Origin: Cognatishimia coralii
GTDB lineage: Bacteria > Pseudomonadota > Alphaproteobacteria > Rhodobacterales > Rhodobacteraceae
NCBI RefSeq assembly: GCF_037478305.1
Contig: NZ_JBBGAZ010000009.1
Location: 52,169-116,168 of the forward strand
Reading direction: 5' to 3'
Length of the DNA stretch: 64,000 bases
Made by a program: the position numbers and the translations under genes
In this document: one piece after another, positions 36,026 through 43,400 of the stretch
Position numbering within the stretch: the stretch's first letter is position 1
How the letters are laid out: each line of letters starts with the position of its first letter
The notes under the pieces: generated by a model
The model's input: the letters and a program-made list of their open reading frames with translations, nothing else
What the model was told of the DNA's origin: nothing
The model's database searches: none

Positions 36026-36883
36026 ATGAGCCGCCATAGCTTTGATCCCGAAATCGCGGGACGTGTTGGCCTGAACGCAGCGGTGATTTTCCAGAACATC
36101 ACCTTCTGGATCGAGAAGAACCGAGCCAATCGCCGTAACCTTCGAGACGGGCGGTATTGGACCTACAACTCGATCTCGGCTTTTGGTGAGTTGTTCCCCT
36201 ATCTGAGCGAAAAGCAGATCCGAACAGCGCTCGAAAAGCTGGTCAGCGCAGAGCTGATCATCAAGGGCAACTTCAGCGATGATCGCTATGACCGGACCTG
36301 TTGGTATGCCTTGGGCAACTCCATTTGCCCAATTGGGCAAATCGATCCGACCGAAAGGGAAAATGATGTATTTGCCCCTGAGGGCAAGCCATCTGCCCCA
36401 GAGGGCAAATCCTATAAGAACAGATATAAACCATATCAAAAACCAAATCCTTCGCATGCGAAGGCGGCGGTGGAGGATGAGGTTTCAGAAAAGATTTTGT
36501 CCGCCTATCCAGAGGATAGAATTCGCGGCAAAGCGGTTTGCCTCTCGCAAATCCGCCAAGCGCTGGCCGACGGTGTGGATGCAAAAGACCTCGAGGACGC
36601 CGTGCGGGCCTATGCGAGTGATAGTGAAGGTTTCACCCGCTCCAAGGTGTGCTTCTCCGACAATTGGTTCTCCTCTGGCCGCTGGCTGAAATATCTCCAC
36701 GACGTTGAGGAGGCGCGAGAAGCGGGCAAAGCCAAAGAGGCTGGATTGCTGAAAGGTTTGGCCGACTGGGTCACGGACAAGCACCCCCTTTGCCGCCACA
36801 TAACACCCGGCCAAGTGACCGCGTTGCTGGCCGCAAACCTGGTCAGCCCTGCTGAAATCGAGGCGGCGGGGCTCAGAGCATGA
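36026..36883 (+). CDS. Winged-helix replication-initiation-type protein with internal repeats
   Basis: 285 residues. Residues 1-100 look like a winged-helix DNA-binding domain (Y-N-S-I-S-A-F-G-E-L-F-P-Y-L-S-E-K-Q-I-R as the turn-helix, then a wing). Residues 100-145 form a low-complexity linker encoded by repeated palindromic DNA, giving C-P-I-G-Q-I, F-A-P-E-G-K and S-A-P-E-G-K. The C-terminal ~140 residues are helical. This resembles phage lambda O and phage/plasmid replisome organizers, whose origin lies in the linker DNA. Overlaps mobC by four bases. Function inferred from layout; exact family not recognised. Confidence 0.65.
   Translation: MSRHSFDPEIAGRVGLNAAVIFQNITFWIEKNRANRRNLRDGRYWTYNSISAFGELFPYLSEKQIRTALEKLVSAELIIKGNFSDDRYDRTCWYALGNSICPIGQIDPTERENDVFAPEGKPSAPEGKSYKNRYKPYQKPNPSHAKAAVEDEVSEKILSAYPEDRIRGKAVCLSQIRQALADGVDAKDLEDAVRAYASDSEGFTRSKVCFSDNWFSSGRWLKYLHDVEEAREAGKAKEAGLLKGLADWVTDKHPLCRHITPGQVTALLAANLVSPAEIEAAGLRA
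36303..36464 (+). other. Candidate replication origin inside the rep gene
   Basis: Three good copies and one partial copy of a GCCC/GGGC dyad: 36323-36342 is a perfect palindrome (ATTTGCCCAA and its complement), 36370-36389 and 36391-36410 are near copies (TTTGCCCCTGAGGGCAAG; TCTGCCCCAGAGGGCAAA), and 36305-36319 is a shortened copy. An AT-rich stretch (36411-36448) follows, then a perfect 16-bp palindrome CCTTCGCATGCGAAGG (36449-36464). Iterons plus AT-rich unwinding element within the initiator gene is the oriLambda arrangement. Confidence 0.55.
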
Positions 36884-37350
36884 GTGCGACCGATCTCCAC
36901 GAAGAGCAGAGAGCAAGGTTACCCACCGATTACATCGGCGGGACTTGTGAGGGGCGGCAAGCCTCCCCTTCAAACCCCAACCAGACGCACGCAAGCGGCG
37001 TCAAAGAGGGCCTTTCCGAGAGCGTGATCTTTCGATGCACCCCGTCGGAAAAGGCAGCGCTTGTGGCCAAGGCGCGCGCCGCTGGTCTACCCAATGCCAC
37101 GCTGATGCGCGAGGCCTTGGGGCTGATAGAGGCACGTCGGCGCAAGCCCGTCCCCCGTGTTGACCCAAAGCTGACCTTTGCGATTGCCCGTGTCGGCGGC
37201 AACCTCAATCAGCTCTCCCGCTGGATCAACGGTGCGGTCAAATCCGGCCGCGCGAGCCAGATCGATGCGCTCAAAGTCACGGCTCAGTTGGTGGTCATTG
37301 AACGGCAATTGGCGCAGATCGTGGCGGCACACACAGGCGGTGGCGAATGA
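36880..37350 (+). CDS. mobC: MobC-like plasmid mobilization relaxosome protein
   Basis: 156 residues. N-terminal 45 residues are disordered-looking; then a ribbon-helix-helix-like segment (V-I-F-R-C-T-P-S-E-K-A-A-L-V-A-K-A-R-A) and the MobC hallmark G-G-N-L-N-Q-L-S-R-W-I-N at 106-117. Helps open oriT for the relaxase. Overlaps the relaxase start by four bases (ATGA). Confidence 0.85.
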   Translation: MSATDLHEEQRARLPTDYIGGTCEGRQASPSNPNQTHASGVKEGLSESVIFRCTPSEKAALVAKARAAGLPNATLMREALGLIEARRRKPVPRVDPKLTFAIARVGGNLNQLSRWINGAVKSGRASQIDALKVTAQLVVIERQLAQIVAAHTGGGE

Positions 37351-38903
37351 TCATCTCGTTCTTCTCCACCGGCACTGGCGGCGGTGCAACTCCCGTGGAT
37401 TACCTGACAGCTCGCGAAGTTCTGGCCTATGACGATAACCGCAATCTGATCCGCGACGACACCGGCCAGCCGCAAATCAAGATCCGCGACCCGCTGCCCG
37501 AGGTGCTGCACGGCAACCCCGATCAGACCCACCGCCTGATCGACGCGAGCCCCAATAAGTGGAGCTACACGGCAGGCGTGATCAGCTTTGCCGACAGCGA
37601 CGATCCCAGTCCCGCCGCCCAGCAAGAGGCCATTGAGCTATTTGAGGCTCTGGCCTTTGCCGGGCTGGACAGGGATCAATACGATTGCCTCTGGGTGCGC
37701 CACTCGCATGAAGGCAATGTCGAGCTGCACTTCTGCACGCCACGCCTTGAGCTGAGCACGGGCAAAGCGTTGAACATCGCACCGCCAGGCCATGAAAACG
37801 CCTTTTCCAGCCTGCGTGATTTGATGAACAAGACGCACGGTTGGGCAGACCCTTTGGAGCCAGATCGCGCTCGCGAAGTGAGGGCGACGATTGAAGCGCC
37901 GACGCGCGCGCGAGGTCGCGAAGCGCTGCACGATTGGATCCTCGATCAGATCAGTGTCGGCACCATCAGCGACCGCGCCAGCATGATCGACGCGCTCACA
38001 GACGCGGGCTTCGAGATCCCCCGTGCCAGCAAGAATTACATCACCGCCAAAGACCCCGACACCGGCGAGCGTTGGCGTTTGAAAGGAGAGATTTTCCATG
38101 ACGACTGGCAAGCCGAACCGCCTCGCCGAGAAATTGAACGCGGACCTGGAGGCAGTACGCAGCGACCACGCCGCCTTGATGGCATCTCAACTGGAGAGCT
38201 TCAGGAGCGATTTCAGCAGCATTGCGACCAGCGCGCTGCATACAATCGAGACCGATATCAGGTTCTTTCTGAGCGACAGCAGGAGCGAGTTGGAGAGGCG
38301 GAGCGAGACGATCAGGCGCTGGTTGACGATCTCACCCTGGGTGATCGTGGGGATGGCTTCAGCCTGGATCGCGACAGTGCTGATCGCGAGTGGGTTTTGG
38401 ATGGGTTTGATGGCGCATTCGGAGATGACGGAACTTGGCCTGACACGGATCGAACAGTCCGGGCAGACATGGTTGACGCTCGACCCCGACCGGACCGAAT
38501 TGAAGACCTGCACCATGGCCGGGACGCCGGTCATCTGTATCGAGATCAAGGAACCCTAGATGACAGAGACCCTGACAGCATTGGAACGCGAATTGCTCGC
38601 ATCCGTCGAGCGGTTGGTGACGGCCTGCGAGAGTTCAGCCAAGGAATTGCACGCCTTGGAGAAGCGCTCGACCAGCAGGATCGAAAGCAAGGTGAATGGC
38701 TTGGCGCATTGCGTGGCGCTATTGATGAAATCACATCTCACGTCCGTCACCACATTGGCCGACTTGCTGCGCGAGGAGCAGAATTACGCGACGCTGCAGG
38801 CGGGGTTAGAGACCAGCTGGAAACTAGCGAAAGACGCCGAGAAGCGACTGAAAGAGAGTTAAACGCGAGAGATAGCCACCGCAGCGCCGGACATTCGCTT
38901 TGA
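37347..38903 (+). CDS. mobA: Relaxase / mobilization nuclease (MobA type)
   Basis: 518 residues. N-terminal T-G-G-G-A-T-P-V-D-Y-L-T offers a likely catalytic Tyr19; the metal-site motif is R-H119-S-H121-E-G-N-V-E-L-H128-F, followed by P-R-L-E-L-S-T-G. It would nick oriT and pilot the strand into a recipient using another element's transfer machinery. The C-terminal third is low-complexity and Asp/Arg-rich, as expected when it must accommodate two other genes in a second frame. No coupling protein or type IV secretion genes are present, so the element would be mobilizable only. Confidence 0.88.
   Translation: MIISFFSTGTGGGATPVDYLTAREVLAYDDNRNLIRDDTGQPQIKIRDPLPEVLHGNPDQTHRLIDASPNKWSYTAGVISFADSDDPSPAAQQEAIELFEALAFAGLDRDQYDCLWVRHSHEGNVELHFCTPRLELSTGKALNIAPPGHENAFSSLRDLMNKTHGWADPLEPDRAREVRATIEAPTRARGREALHDWILDQISVGTISDRASMIDALTDAGFEIPRASKNYITAKDPDTGERWRLKGEIFHDDWQAEPPRREIERGPGGSTQRPRRLDGISTGELQERFQQHCDQRAAYNRDRYQVLSERQQERVGEAERDDQALVDDLTLGDRGDGFSLDRDSADREWVLDGFDGAFGDDGTWPDTDRTVRADMVDARPRPDRIEDLHHGRDAGHLYRDQGTLDDRDPDSIGTRIARIRRAVGDGLREFSQGIARLGEALDQQDRKQGEWLGALRGAIDEITSHVRHHIGRLAARGAELRDAAGGVRDQLETSERRREATERELNARDSHRSAGHSL
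38098..38559 (+). CDS. MobB/MbeB-like membrane mobilization protein, nested in mobA
   Basis: 153 residues in the +1 frame inside the relaxase gene. Start is supported by an excellent ribosome site (AAAGGAGAG, eight bases before ATG) within relaxase coding sequence. Residues 1-75 are a charged coiled-coil-like region; one membrane segment lies at about 78-103 (S-P-W-V-I-V-G-M-A-S-A-W-I-A-T-V-L). ColE1-type plasmids also nest mbeB in mbeA, and MobB proteins stabilise the relaxosome at the membrane. Confidence 0.75.
   Translation: MTTGKPNRLAEKLNADLEAVRSDHAALMASQLESFRSDFSSIATSALHTIETDIRFFLSDSRSELERRSETIRRWLTISPWVIVGMASAWIATVLIASGFWMGLMAHSEMTELGLTRIEQSGQTWLTLDPDRTELKTCTMAGTPVICIEIKEP
38560..38862 (+). 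CDS. MobD/MbeD-like protein, nested in mobA
   Basis: 100 residues, beginning on the base after the mobB-like stop and in the same frame, with AAGGAA upstream. N-terminus T-A-L-E-R-E-L-L-A-S-V-E-R-L resembles the T-E-L-E-x-Q-L-L-x-A-L-E-x-L start of MbeD/MobD proteins; the rest is helical. In ColE1, mbeD also lies inside mbeA and has been linked to entry exclusion. Nested inside the relaxase frame to within 41 bases of its stop. Confidence 0.65.
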   Translation: MTETLTALERELLASVERLVTACESSAKELHALEKRSTSRIESKVNGLAHCVALLMKSHLTSVTTLADLLREEQNYATLQAGLETSWKLAKDAEKRLKES

Positions 38904-39371
38904 TCTAACTGCAAATGTTGGCGTGGTTCGAGGGTCAACAGTGGGAATCTTAGATTCGTTCTACAGCAATTCACCACACGTCTGCGATTTCTTTGCTGGG
39001 TGCGTATGCGGATAAACCGGCACTTCATGTAGAATGCAGCGAAAAGCTCGAACGAGCCCAAACTGCTTAGTGCTGCGTTTGGTGTGAACGGGTGCGAACC
39101 GCTCTCTGCTGCCGTTAGGTTTTAGGCAGTATGTTCGAGAAGCCGAATCTTAACCCTGGTCAGGGACGACCCGTTTGAGCTGCCATTTCATCCAAATCCC
39201 CGGAGGTCGCAGTTTCATCGGGCTTGTCATTCGGTGCGTCCTCAAAATCGAGCACTGTTCGCCGGGGCAGCCTGCGGGGCAAAGCGATCACGAGCAGGAA
39301 GGGATCGAGTTCTTGCGAAGCGCTGAACAGGCGCTCCGCAACACGTGCTCAGTGAGACATTCTGGAATTTC
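38904..39371. other. Gene-poor stretch after the mobilization genes
   Basis: About 470 bases with no intact gene. It holds a degraded minus-strand reading frame (39160-39348, listed separately) and otherwise no promoter, repeat or attachment-site copy that I can support. No duplicate of the tRNA-Arg 3' end was found here. Confidence 0.5.
39160..39348 (-). pseudogene. Truncated gene remnant (C-terminal 62 codons)
   Basis: An open frame without any start codon, bounded upstream by TGA. The translation looks protein-like: A-E-R-L-F-S-A-S-Q-E-L-D-P-F-L-L, then L-P-R-R-T-V-L-D-F-E-D-A and an acidic tail ending M-A-A-Q-T-G-R-P. It may be the 3' end of a plasmid or island gene cut off by rearrangement. 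Family not recognised. Confidence 0.35.
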
Positions 39372-40334
39372 TTAGGTTTCCGAGATCAAGGCCCTAATGT
39401 TGGCGGGACCGGTGGGGCGAATGCCCGATGGGTTCAGCGCTTTGATCGAATGATAGCCACGGGTAATGTGATCCATATTCACCGTCTCGGCGATGCCTGG
39501 CAGGCGATAGATGCGCGCCATCAATGCCGACAGCCGGGGATAGCTTGCGATCTGTCTGCGGTTTGCCTTGAAGAGACCGTGATAAGCGACGTCAAATCGG
39601 ATCAGCGTAACGAACAGGCGAACATCGGTTTCGGTCAGGTGGTCGCCGAAAAGATAGTCCCCGATCAGCCGGTCTTCCAGCATCTCAAGCGTTGAGAACA
39701 CGCCTTCCACGGCCTCGTCATAGGCTTCCTGCGAGCTTGCAAAGCCGCATTTATAGACGCCATTGTTGAGCTTGTCGTAGATCACAGCATTCAGCGCGTT
39801 TATCTCGGCCCCCTGTGCCTCGGGGTAAAGCCGGTGGTCGGAGGGCGCGATATGCTCGAAGGCTGTGTCGAACATGCGCAGGATGTCGGCGCTTTCGTTA
39901 CTCACCATCACGCCCTGCTTTTCGTCCCAAAGAACCGGTACCGTCGCGCGTCCGGTGAAATGCGGATCGGCGCGGGTATAGATCTCGTGCATGTAACGCG
40001 CGCCGAAAAGAGGGTCTTCGTCGCTGCCGGGATATTCGCCAAAGGACCAGCCCTGATCGCTGAGTGTCGGGTTGACCACCGTGACCGGGATCATGTCATC
40101 CAGCCCCTTGAGTTTGCGGGCGATCAGCGCGCGCGAGGCCCAGGGGCAGATCAAGGCGACATAAAGCCGGTAGCGGCCAGGTTCGGCCTTGAAGCCCCCC
40201 TCGCCGGTTGGGCCAGCGCTGCCATCGGGGGTGATCCAGTTGCGAAAGCTCGACACTTGCCGCACGAAACGGCCCTTTTCGTCCGCCTTTTGCACCGGCT
40301 GCCAGTTTTCCATCCATTTGCCGTCTACAAGCAT
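39372..40334 (-). CDS. Glutathionyl-hydroquinone reductase (YqjG/Ecm4 type)
   Basis: 320 residues from an ATG with a strong AAGGAGGGCG site. Xi-class GST: the catalytic Cys is in A-L-I-C-P-W-A-S-R-A, and G-R-A-T-V-P-V-L-W-D with V-S-N-E-S-A-D-I follow; C-terminal helical domain Y-L-F-G-D-H-L-T-E-T-D-V-R-L. Reduces glutathionyl-hydroquinones back to hydroquinones. Last gene of an operon with DODA dioxygenase, DoxX and an F420-type reductase; E. coli pairs yqjG with a DoxX gene (yqjF) as well. Confidence 0.93.
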   Translation of the reverse strand: MLVDGKWMENWQPVQKADEKGRFVRQVSSFRNWITPDGSAGPTGEGGFKAEPGRYRLYVALICPWASRALIARKLKGLDDMIPVTVVNPTLSDQGWSFGEYPGSDEDPLFGARYMHEIYTRADPHFTGRATVPVLWDEKQGVMVSNESADILRMFDTAFEHIAPSDHRLYPEAQGAEINALNAVIYDKLNNGVYKCGFASSQEAYDEAVEGVFSTLEMLEDRLIGDYLFGDHLTETDVRLFVTLIRFDVAYHGLFKANRRQIASYPRLSALMARIYRLPGIAETVNMDHITRGYHSIKALNPSGIRPTGPANIRALISET

Positions 40335-40347
40335 TGATTCGCCCTCC

Positions 40348-41178
40348 TTAAGCGGCGTGAAATACAAAAGAGCGCATCGAGATCGACCCAAGGTCGATAT
40401 CGTCGGTCATGAAGGTCAGCGCATCGCGCTTGTCAGACGCCCCTGCAATGGTGAGCGCGGGAAGATAGTGATCCACAGATGGATGCGCCATGCGCAGCAG
40501 TGACCCTAGACCTTTGCGGTTGCTCAACGCGGCGAAGTCCCGGTCCTTGAGCTTTTCGGCAAATAGCGTGTCGAATTCGACGGCGAAGTCCTGCGGTGCG
40601 CTGCCTGCGCCCCAACGGGCGGCGCGCAGGTTATGCACCACATTGCCTGACCCAAGGATCAGAACACCGCGGTCGCGCAGCTCTGACAGAGCCTGGCCGA
40701 TCTCAAGCTGGTAGCCAAGGTCTTGTCGCATGTCGATCGAGACCTGAAACACCGGCACATCCGCACTGGGGTAGAGGTATTTCAGCACCATCCAGGCCCC
40801 GTGATCGAGGCCCCAGAGATCGTCCTCTTCGGCATGGTGGCTGGCCAGAAGTGACACCACCTCACGCGCCAGCTTCGGATCGCCTTGAGCCGGGTATTGC
40901 TGCGCAAAAAGCGCCTCGGGGAAGCCATAGAAATCGTGGATTGTGCGCGGCATGGCGGACACATCCACCAGGGTTGTGCCCGTGCTCATCCAATGTGCGG
41001 ACACGACCAGAATGGCCTTGGGTCGGGGCAAGCTGCGGCCCAGCTTGGTCCAGGCGCGGCTGTAGTCTGTGGCTTCGATGGCATTCATCGGGCTGCCGTG
41101 ACCAAGGAAAACCAGCGGCATCCGGTCGCTCGGAGAGAGCCGCTCTTTGAGATCATTAAGGGATTGTGCGGTGTTCAT
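40348..41178 (-). CDS. DODA-type extradiol ring-cleavage dioxygenase (YgiD-like)
   Basis: 276 residues. Class III extradiol dioxygenase fold: F-L-G-H-G-S-P-M-N-A, V-S-A-H-W, D-H-G-A-W and N-V-V-H-N supply the metal histidines. E. coli YgiD cleaves L-DOPA; substrates here are likely catechol-type aromatics. Start chosen at M-N-T-A-Q, with CGGAGC upstream. Its stop is 13 bases before the hydroquinone reductase gene. Confidence 0.9.
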   Translation of the reverse strand: MNTAQSLNDLKERLSPSDRMPLVFLGHGSPMNAIEATDYSRAWTKLGRSLPRPKAILVVSAHWMSTGTTLVDVSAMPRTIHDFYGFPEALFAQQYPAQGDPKLAREVVSLLASHHAEEDDLWGLDHGAWMVLKYLYPSADVPVFQVSIDMRQDLGYQLEIGQALSELRDRGVLILGSGNVVHNLRAARWGAGSAPQDFAVEFDTLFAEKLKDRDFAALSNRKGLGSLLRMAHPSVDHYLPALTIAGASDKRDALTFMTDDIDLGSISMRSFVFHAA

Positions 41179-41227
41179 GACGATGCTCCGTTGATTTGGG
41201 GGACGCCCAAAAGCGGCCCCCATGGCT

Positions 41228-41650
41228 TCAGGCGAAACGGCCCAACGTAGTTTGTAGGACAGGGATTTTCAGCGCATAGGCGCCGTTTCCAAGCAAAGCG
41301 ATGGCACCAAGCACAACCGCCCAGTAGAGCGGGAATTCCCATCCGCCACCTTCACCCGAAAACAGCCATCCGTTGGATGAATGCACCCAGGTCGCGCCCA
41401 GCAGCACCGGGATCAGCGCCAGGGCGGCCAACCGTGTGGCCACGCCTGCGATCAGGGCCACGCCCCCCGCCAATTCGGCGAAAATGGTGAGATAGGCGAA
41501 AAGGCCGGGCAGGCCGAGGCTTTCGAAATAGCCGACGGTTCCCGCGATGGTGAAGACATTCACCTTGAGAAGCCCGTGGGCCAGAAACAGCACGCCGCTG
41601 GACACGCGCAAGATGGTTGCTGCGTAGTCGGCGTTTGAATAATTGGTCAT
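41228..41650 (-). CDS. DoxX family membrane protein
   Basis: 140 residues, four hydrophobic helices. DoxX features: R-V-S-S-G-V-L-F-L-A-H-G-L-L-K and F-A-E-L-A-G-G-V-A-L-I-A-G. CAGGAGA ribosome site. DoxX proteins associate with thiol or quinone redox systems; the E. coli equivalent of this neighbourhood is yqjF. Confidence 0.88.
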   Translation of the reverse strand: MTNYSNADYAATILRVSSGVLFLAHGLLKVNVFTIAGTVGYFESLGLPGLFAYLTIFAELAGGVALIAGVATRLAALALIPVLLGATWVHSSNGWLFSGEGGGWEFPLYWAVVLGAIALLGNGAYALKIPVLQTTLGRFA

Positions 41651-41673
41651 GGTTCTGTCTCCTGTTTTTGGGG

Positions 41674-42249
41674 TTACGCGGCTTGCCATTGAGGGGCGAT
41701 TTCTGCGCCCTGGCCCAGCACATAGCCAAACTGAATGTTCATGAAGCCAAGCGGCTCAAGGTAGCGGGCGTTTTTCAGCGGTCCTGCATCCACCGGGACA
41801 AGGCCGATCTCACTTGCGAGGGCTTTCACCTTGTCGCGTGCGGCGTTGTCATCGGCGGCCACAAAGGTTTGCAAGGGCTGGTCGCCGATGGTCAGACCGG
41901 TGCCATAATGCTGGGCGAAGATGGTGTTGAACGCCTTCGCGACCGAGGCACCGGGCAACATTGCCGCGATCTCTTCTGCAGCCGAGCTGTTTCCTGCGAC
42001 CTGCAGGCCCGAGAAATCGTCTGTCACCGGGTTCGATACATCGATCACCAGCTTGCCGGTGAAATCCGCCTGTCCGGCCACATCCTTGGCCGCGCCATAG
42101 GGCGTGGCGAGGATCACGGTGTCGGCCGCTGCGACGGCGCTTGCCAGGTCGTCTTCTTTGCCATAGGCGGCGACATCGTGACCCGCCTTGGCCAGTACAG
42201 CGGTCAGGCCTGACCCGACATTCCCATTTCCAATAACTGCGATTTTCAT
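41674..42249 (-). CDS. NADPH-dependent F420 reductase-type oxidoreductase
   Basis: 191 residues. Rossmann motif M-K-I-A-V-I-G-N-G-N-V-G-S-G-L at the N-terminus, V-I-D-V-S-N-P-V in the middle and A-K-A-F-N-T-I-F near 115-122, typical of the family otherwise annotated NADPH:F420 oxidoreductase. In a bacterium of this kind the partner is more probably a flavin or quinone. First gene of the detoxification operon, divergent from its LysR regulator. Confidence 0.85.
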   Translation of the reverse strand: MKIAVIGNGNVGSGLTAVLAKAGHDVAAYGKEDDLASAVAAADTVILATPYGAAKDVAGQADFTGKLVIDVSNPVTDDFSGLQVAGNSSAAEEIAAMLPGASVAKAFNTIFAQHYGTGLTIGDQPLQTFVAADDNAARDKVKALASEIGLVPVDAGPLKNARYLEPLGFMNIQFGYVLGQGAEIAPQWQAA

Positions 42250-42316
42250 GTCTTTACTCCTTTATTCGCCGCGTTGTCGCGGCCTGTGTTCTGACCCCTA
42301 TTTACGGCTTGCAAAC

Positions 42317-42368
42317 ATTCAACAAAATGGCGAAGCTATTGAATGACTATCCACAAAGTGTTCGCAAT
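42317..42368. promoter_or_regulatory. LysR-type operator region
   Basis: ATTCAA at 42317-42322 is inverted as TTGAAT at 42339-42344, and TGTTCGCAAT lies at 42359-42368 next to the lysR start. The inverse ATTGCGAACA recurs after lysR (43280-43289), ahead of the SnoaL-like gene, so one regulator may serve both sides. Confidence 0.5.
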
Positions 42369-42376
42369 AATTTCCC

Positions 42377-43273
42377 ATGGACCTCACCGATGAACTCAAG
42401 GCCTTCGTGGCCACCGCACAGACAGGGTCGTTCACCGCGGCGGCTGATCAGCTTGGCGTGTCGAACCGGCTGACTTCGAAATATGTGGCCGAGCTTGAGG
42501 CACGGCTTGGCGTGCGGCTGTTCCAGCGCACAACGCGCAAGGTTGGCCTGACACCGGCAGGTGAGGATCTTCTGGCCCGCGCGCCGGCTTTGCTGGACGA
42601 TCTCGATGACCTGCTGGCCGAGGTCTCTGAAGGGTCACGCGGTTTTACCGGTGTGATCCGCGTCTCGGCGCCAGTTACCTTTGGCGAGCTTTATGTCGTT
42701 GGGATGCTGCGCCGCTTTGCCGATGCAAATCCCGGCCTGAGTTTCGACCTGCGTCTCAGCGACGCCTATGTGGATCTCGCGCGCGACGGGATCGACCTGG
42801 CTTTCCGCATCGGCCGATCCGAGATGCTCTCGCTTAAGGAACGCAAATTGGGCACCTTGCGCTCTCGCCTTGTGGCCAGCCCCACCTATCTTACCGCGCA
42901 GGGGCAGCCAGACCATCCAGCGGATCTGGCGCATCATGCCTGCATCGTTGACACCAACCGCCGCGCGCCGCGCCGCTGGGTCTTTCACAGGGGGGAAGAG
43001 GATCTGGAGGTACAGGTACAAGGCCGCTTTCATGTCAATTCCGCCCGCGCCGCAGCAGAACTGGCGACCAATGGGCTTGGCATCGCCTATGCCCCGCGCT
43101 TCGCAATCTGCGACGGGCTGTCCGCTGGCAAGCTTGTCGAGCTGATGCAGAACTATTCCGGTGACACGACCACCGTGAATGCGGTCTACTTGGAGGGTCG
43201 GGCGCTGCCCCGGAAGATCCGAGCGCTGATCGACTTTGCCGTGGAAGACATAAAAACCTCGGATGTTTTATAA
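42377..43273 (+). CDS. LysR family transcriptional regulator
   Basis: 298 residues. HTH at about 17-37 (G-S-F-T-A-A-A-D-Q-L-G-V-S-N-R-L-T-S-K-Y), linker helix with the R-L-F-Q-R-T-T-R motif, then the periplasmic-binding-like effector domain. Divergent from the reductase-DoxX-DODA-GST operon and therefore its likely activator; functionally comparable to E. coli YhaJ, which controls yqjFG in response to aromatic hydroquinones. Confidence 0.92.
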   Translation: MDLTDELKAFVATAQTGSFTAAADQLGVSNRLTSKYVAELEARLGVRLFQRTTRKVGLTPAGEDLLARAPALLDDLDDLLAEVSEGSRGFTGVIRVSAPVTFGELYVVGMLRRFADANPGLSFDLRLSDAYVDLARDGIDLAFRIGRSEMLSLKERKLGTLRSRLVASPTYLTAQGQPDHPADLAHHACIVDTNRRAPRRWVFHRGEEDLEVQVQGRFHVNSARAAAELATNGLGIAYAPRFAICDGLSAGKLVELMQNYSGDTTTVNAVYLEGRALPRKIRALIDFAVEDIKTSDVL

Positions 43274-43289
43274 TCGCAAATTGCGAACA
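43274..43289 (+). promoter_or_regulatory. Palindrome upstream of the SnoaL-like gene
   Basis: TCGCAA-A-TTGCGA, a perfect 13-base dyad, overlapping ATTGCGAACA, which is the inverse of the site before lysR. A candidate LysR binding site. Confidence 0.45.
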
Positions 43290-43400
43290 TTTTGTTCCAA
43301 GTGATACTGCAACTTCAACATTTTCGGCTGAATTTGGCGGACCTATGTTCCGTTTATCGCATCACAGATGATGCAGAACACAGAGCAAAGGAAAGCTGAA

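Noticed and set aside
36305..36410. CRISPR-like repeats in the rep gene
   Set aside because: Units are palindromic, uneven in spacing and in frame with the protein; no spacers. Iterons fit better. No CRISPR array was seen anywhere else.
35633..36457. 274-codon minus-strand ORF across the tRNA-Arg gene
   Set aside because: Crosses a tRNA, the aroC start and the rep gene; not compatible with real coding.
35871..39371. Duplicate of the tRNA-Arg 3' end as a distal attachment site
   Set aside because: No copy of GGTTCGAATCCTGCC found right of the tRNA by eye; cannot claim an att pair.
39175..39375. 66-codon plus-strand ORF after the mob genes
   Set aside because: Start lacks a ribosome site; the minus strand of the same stretch has the more protein-like sequence.
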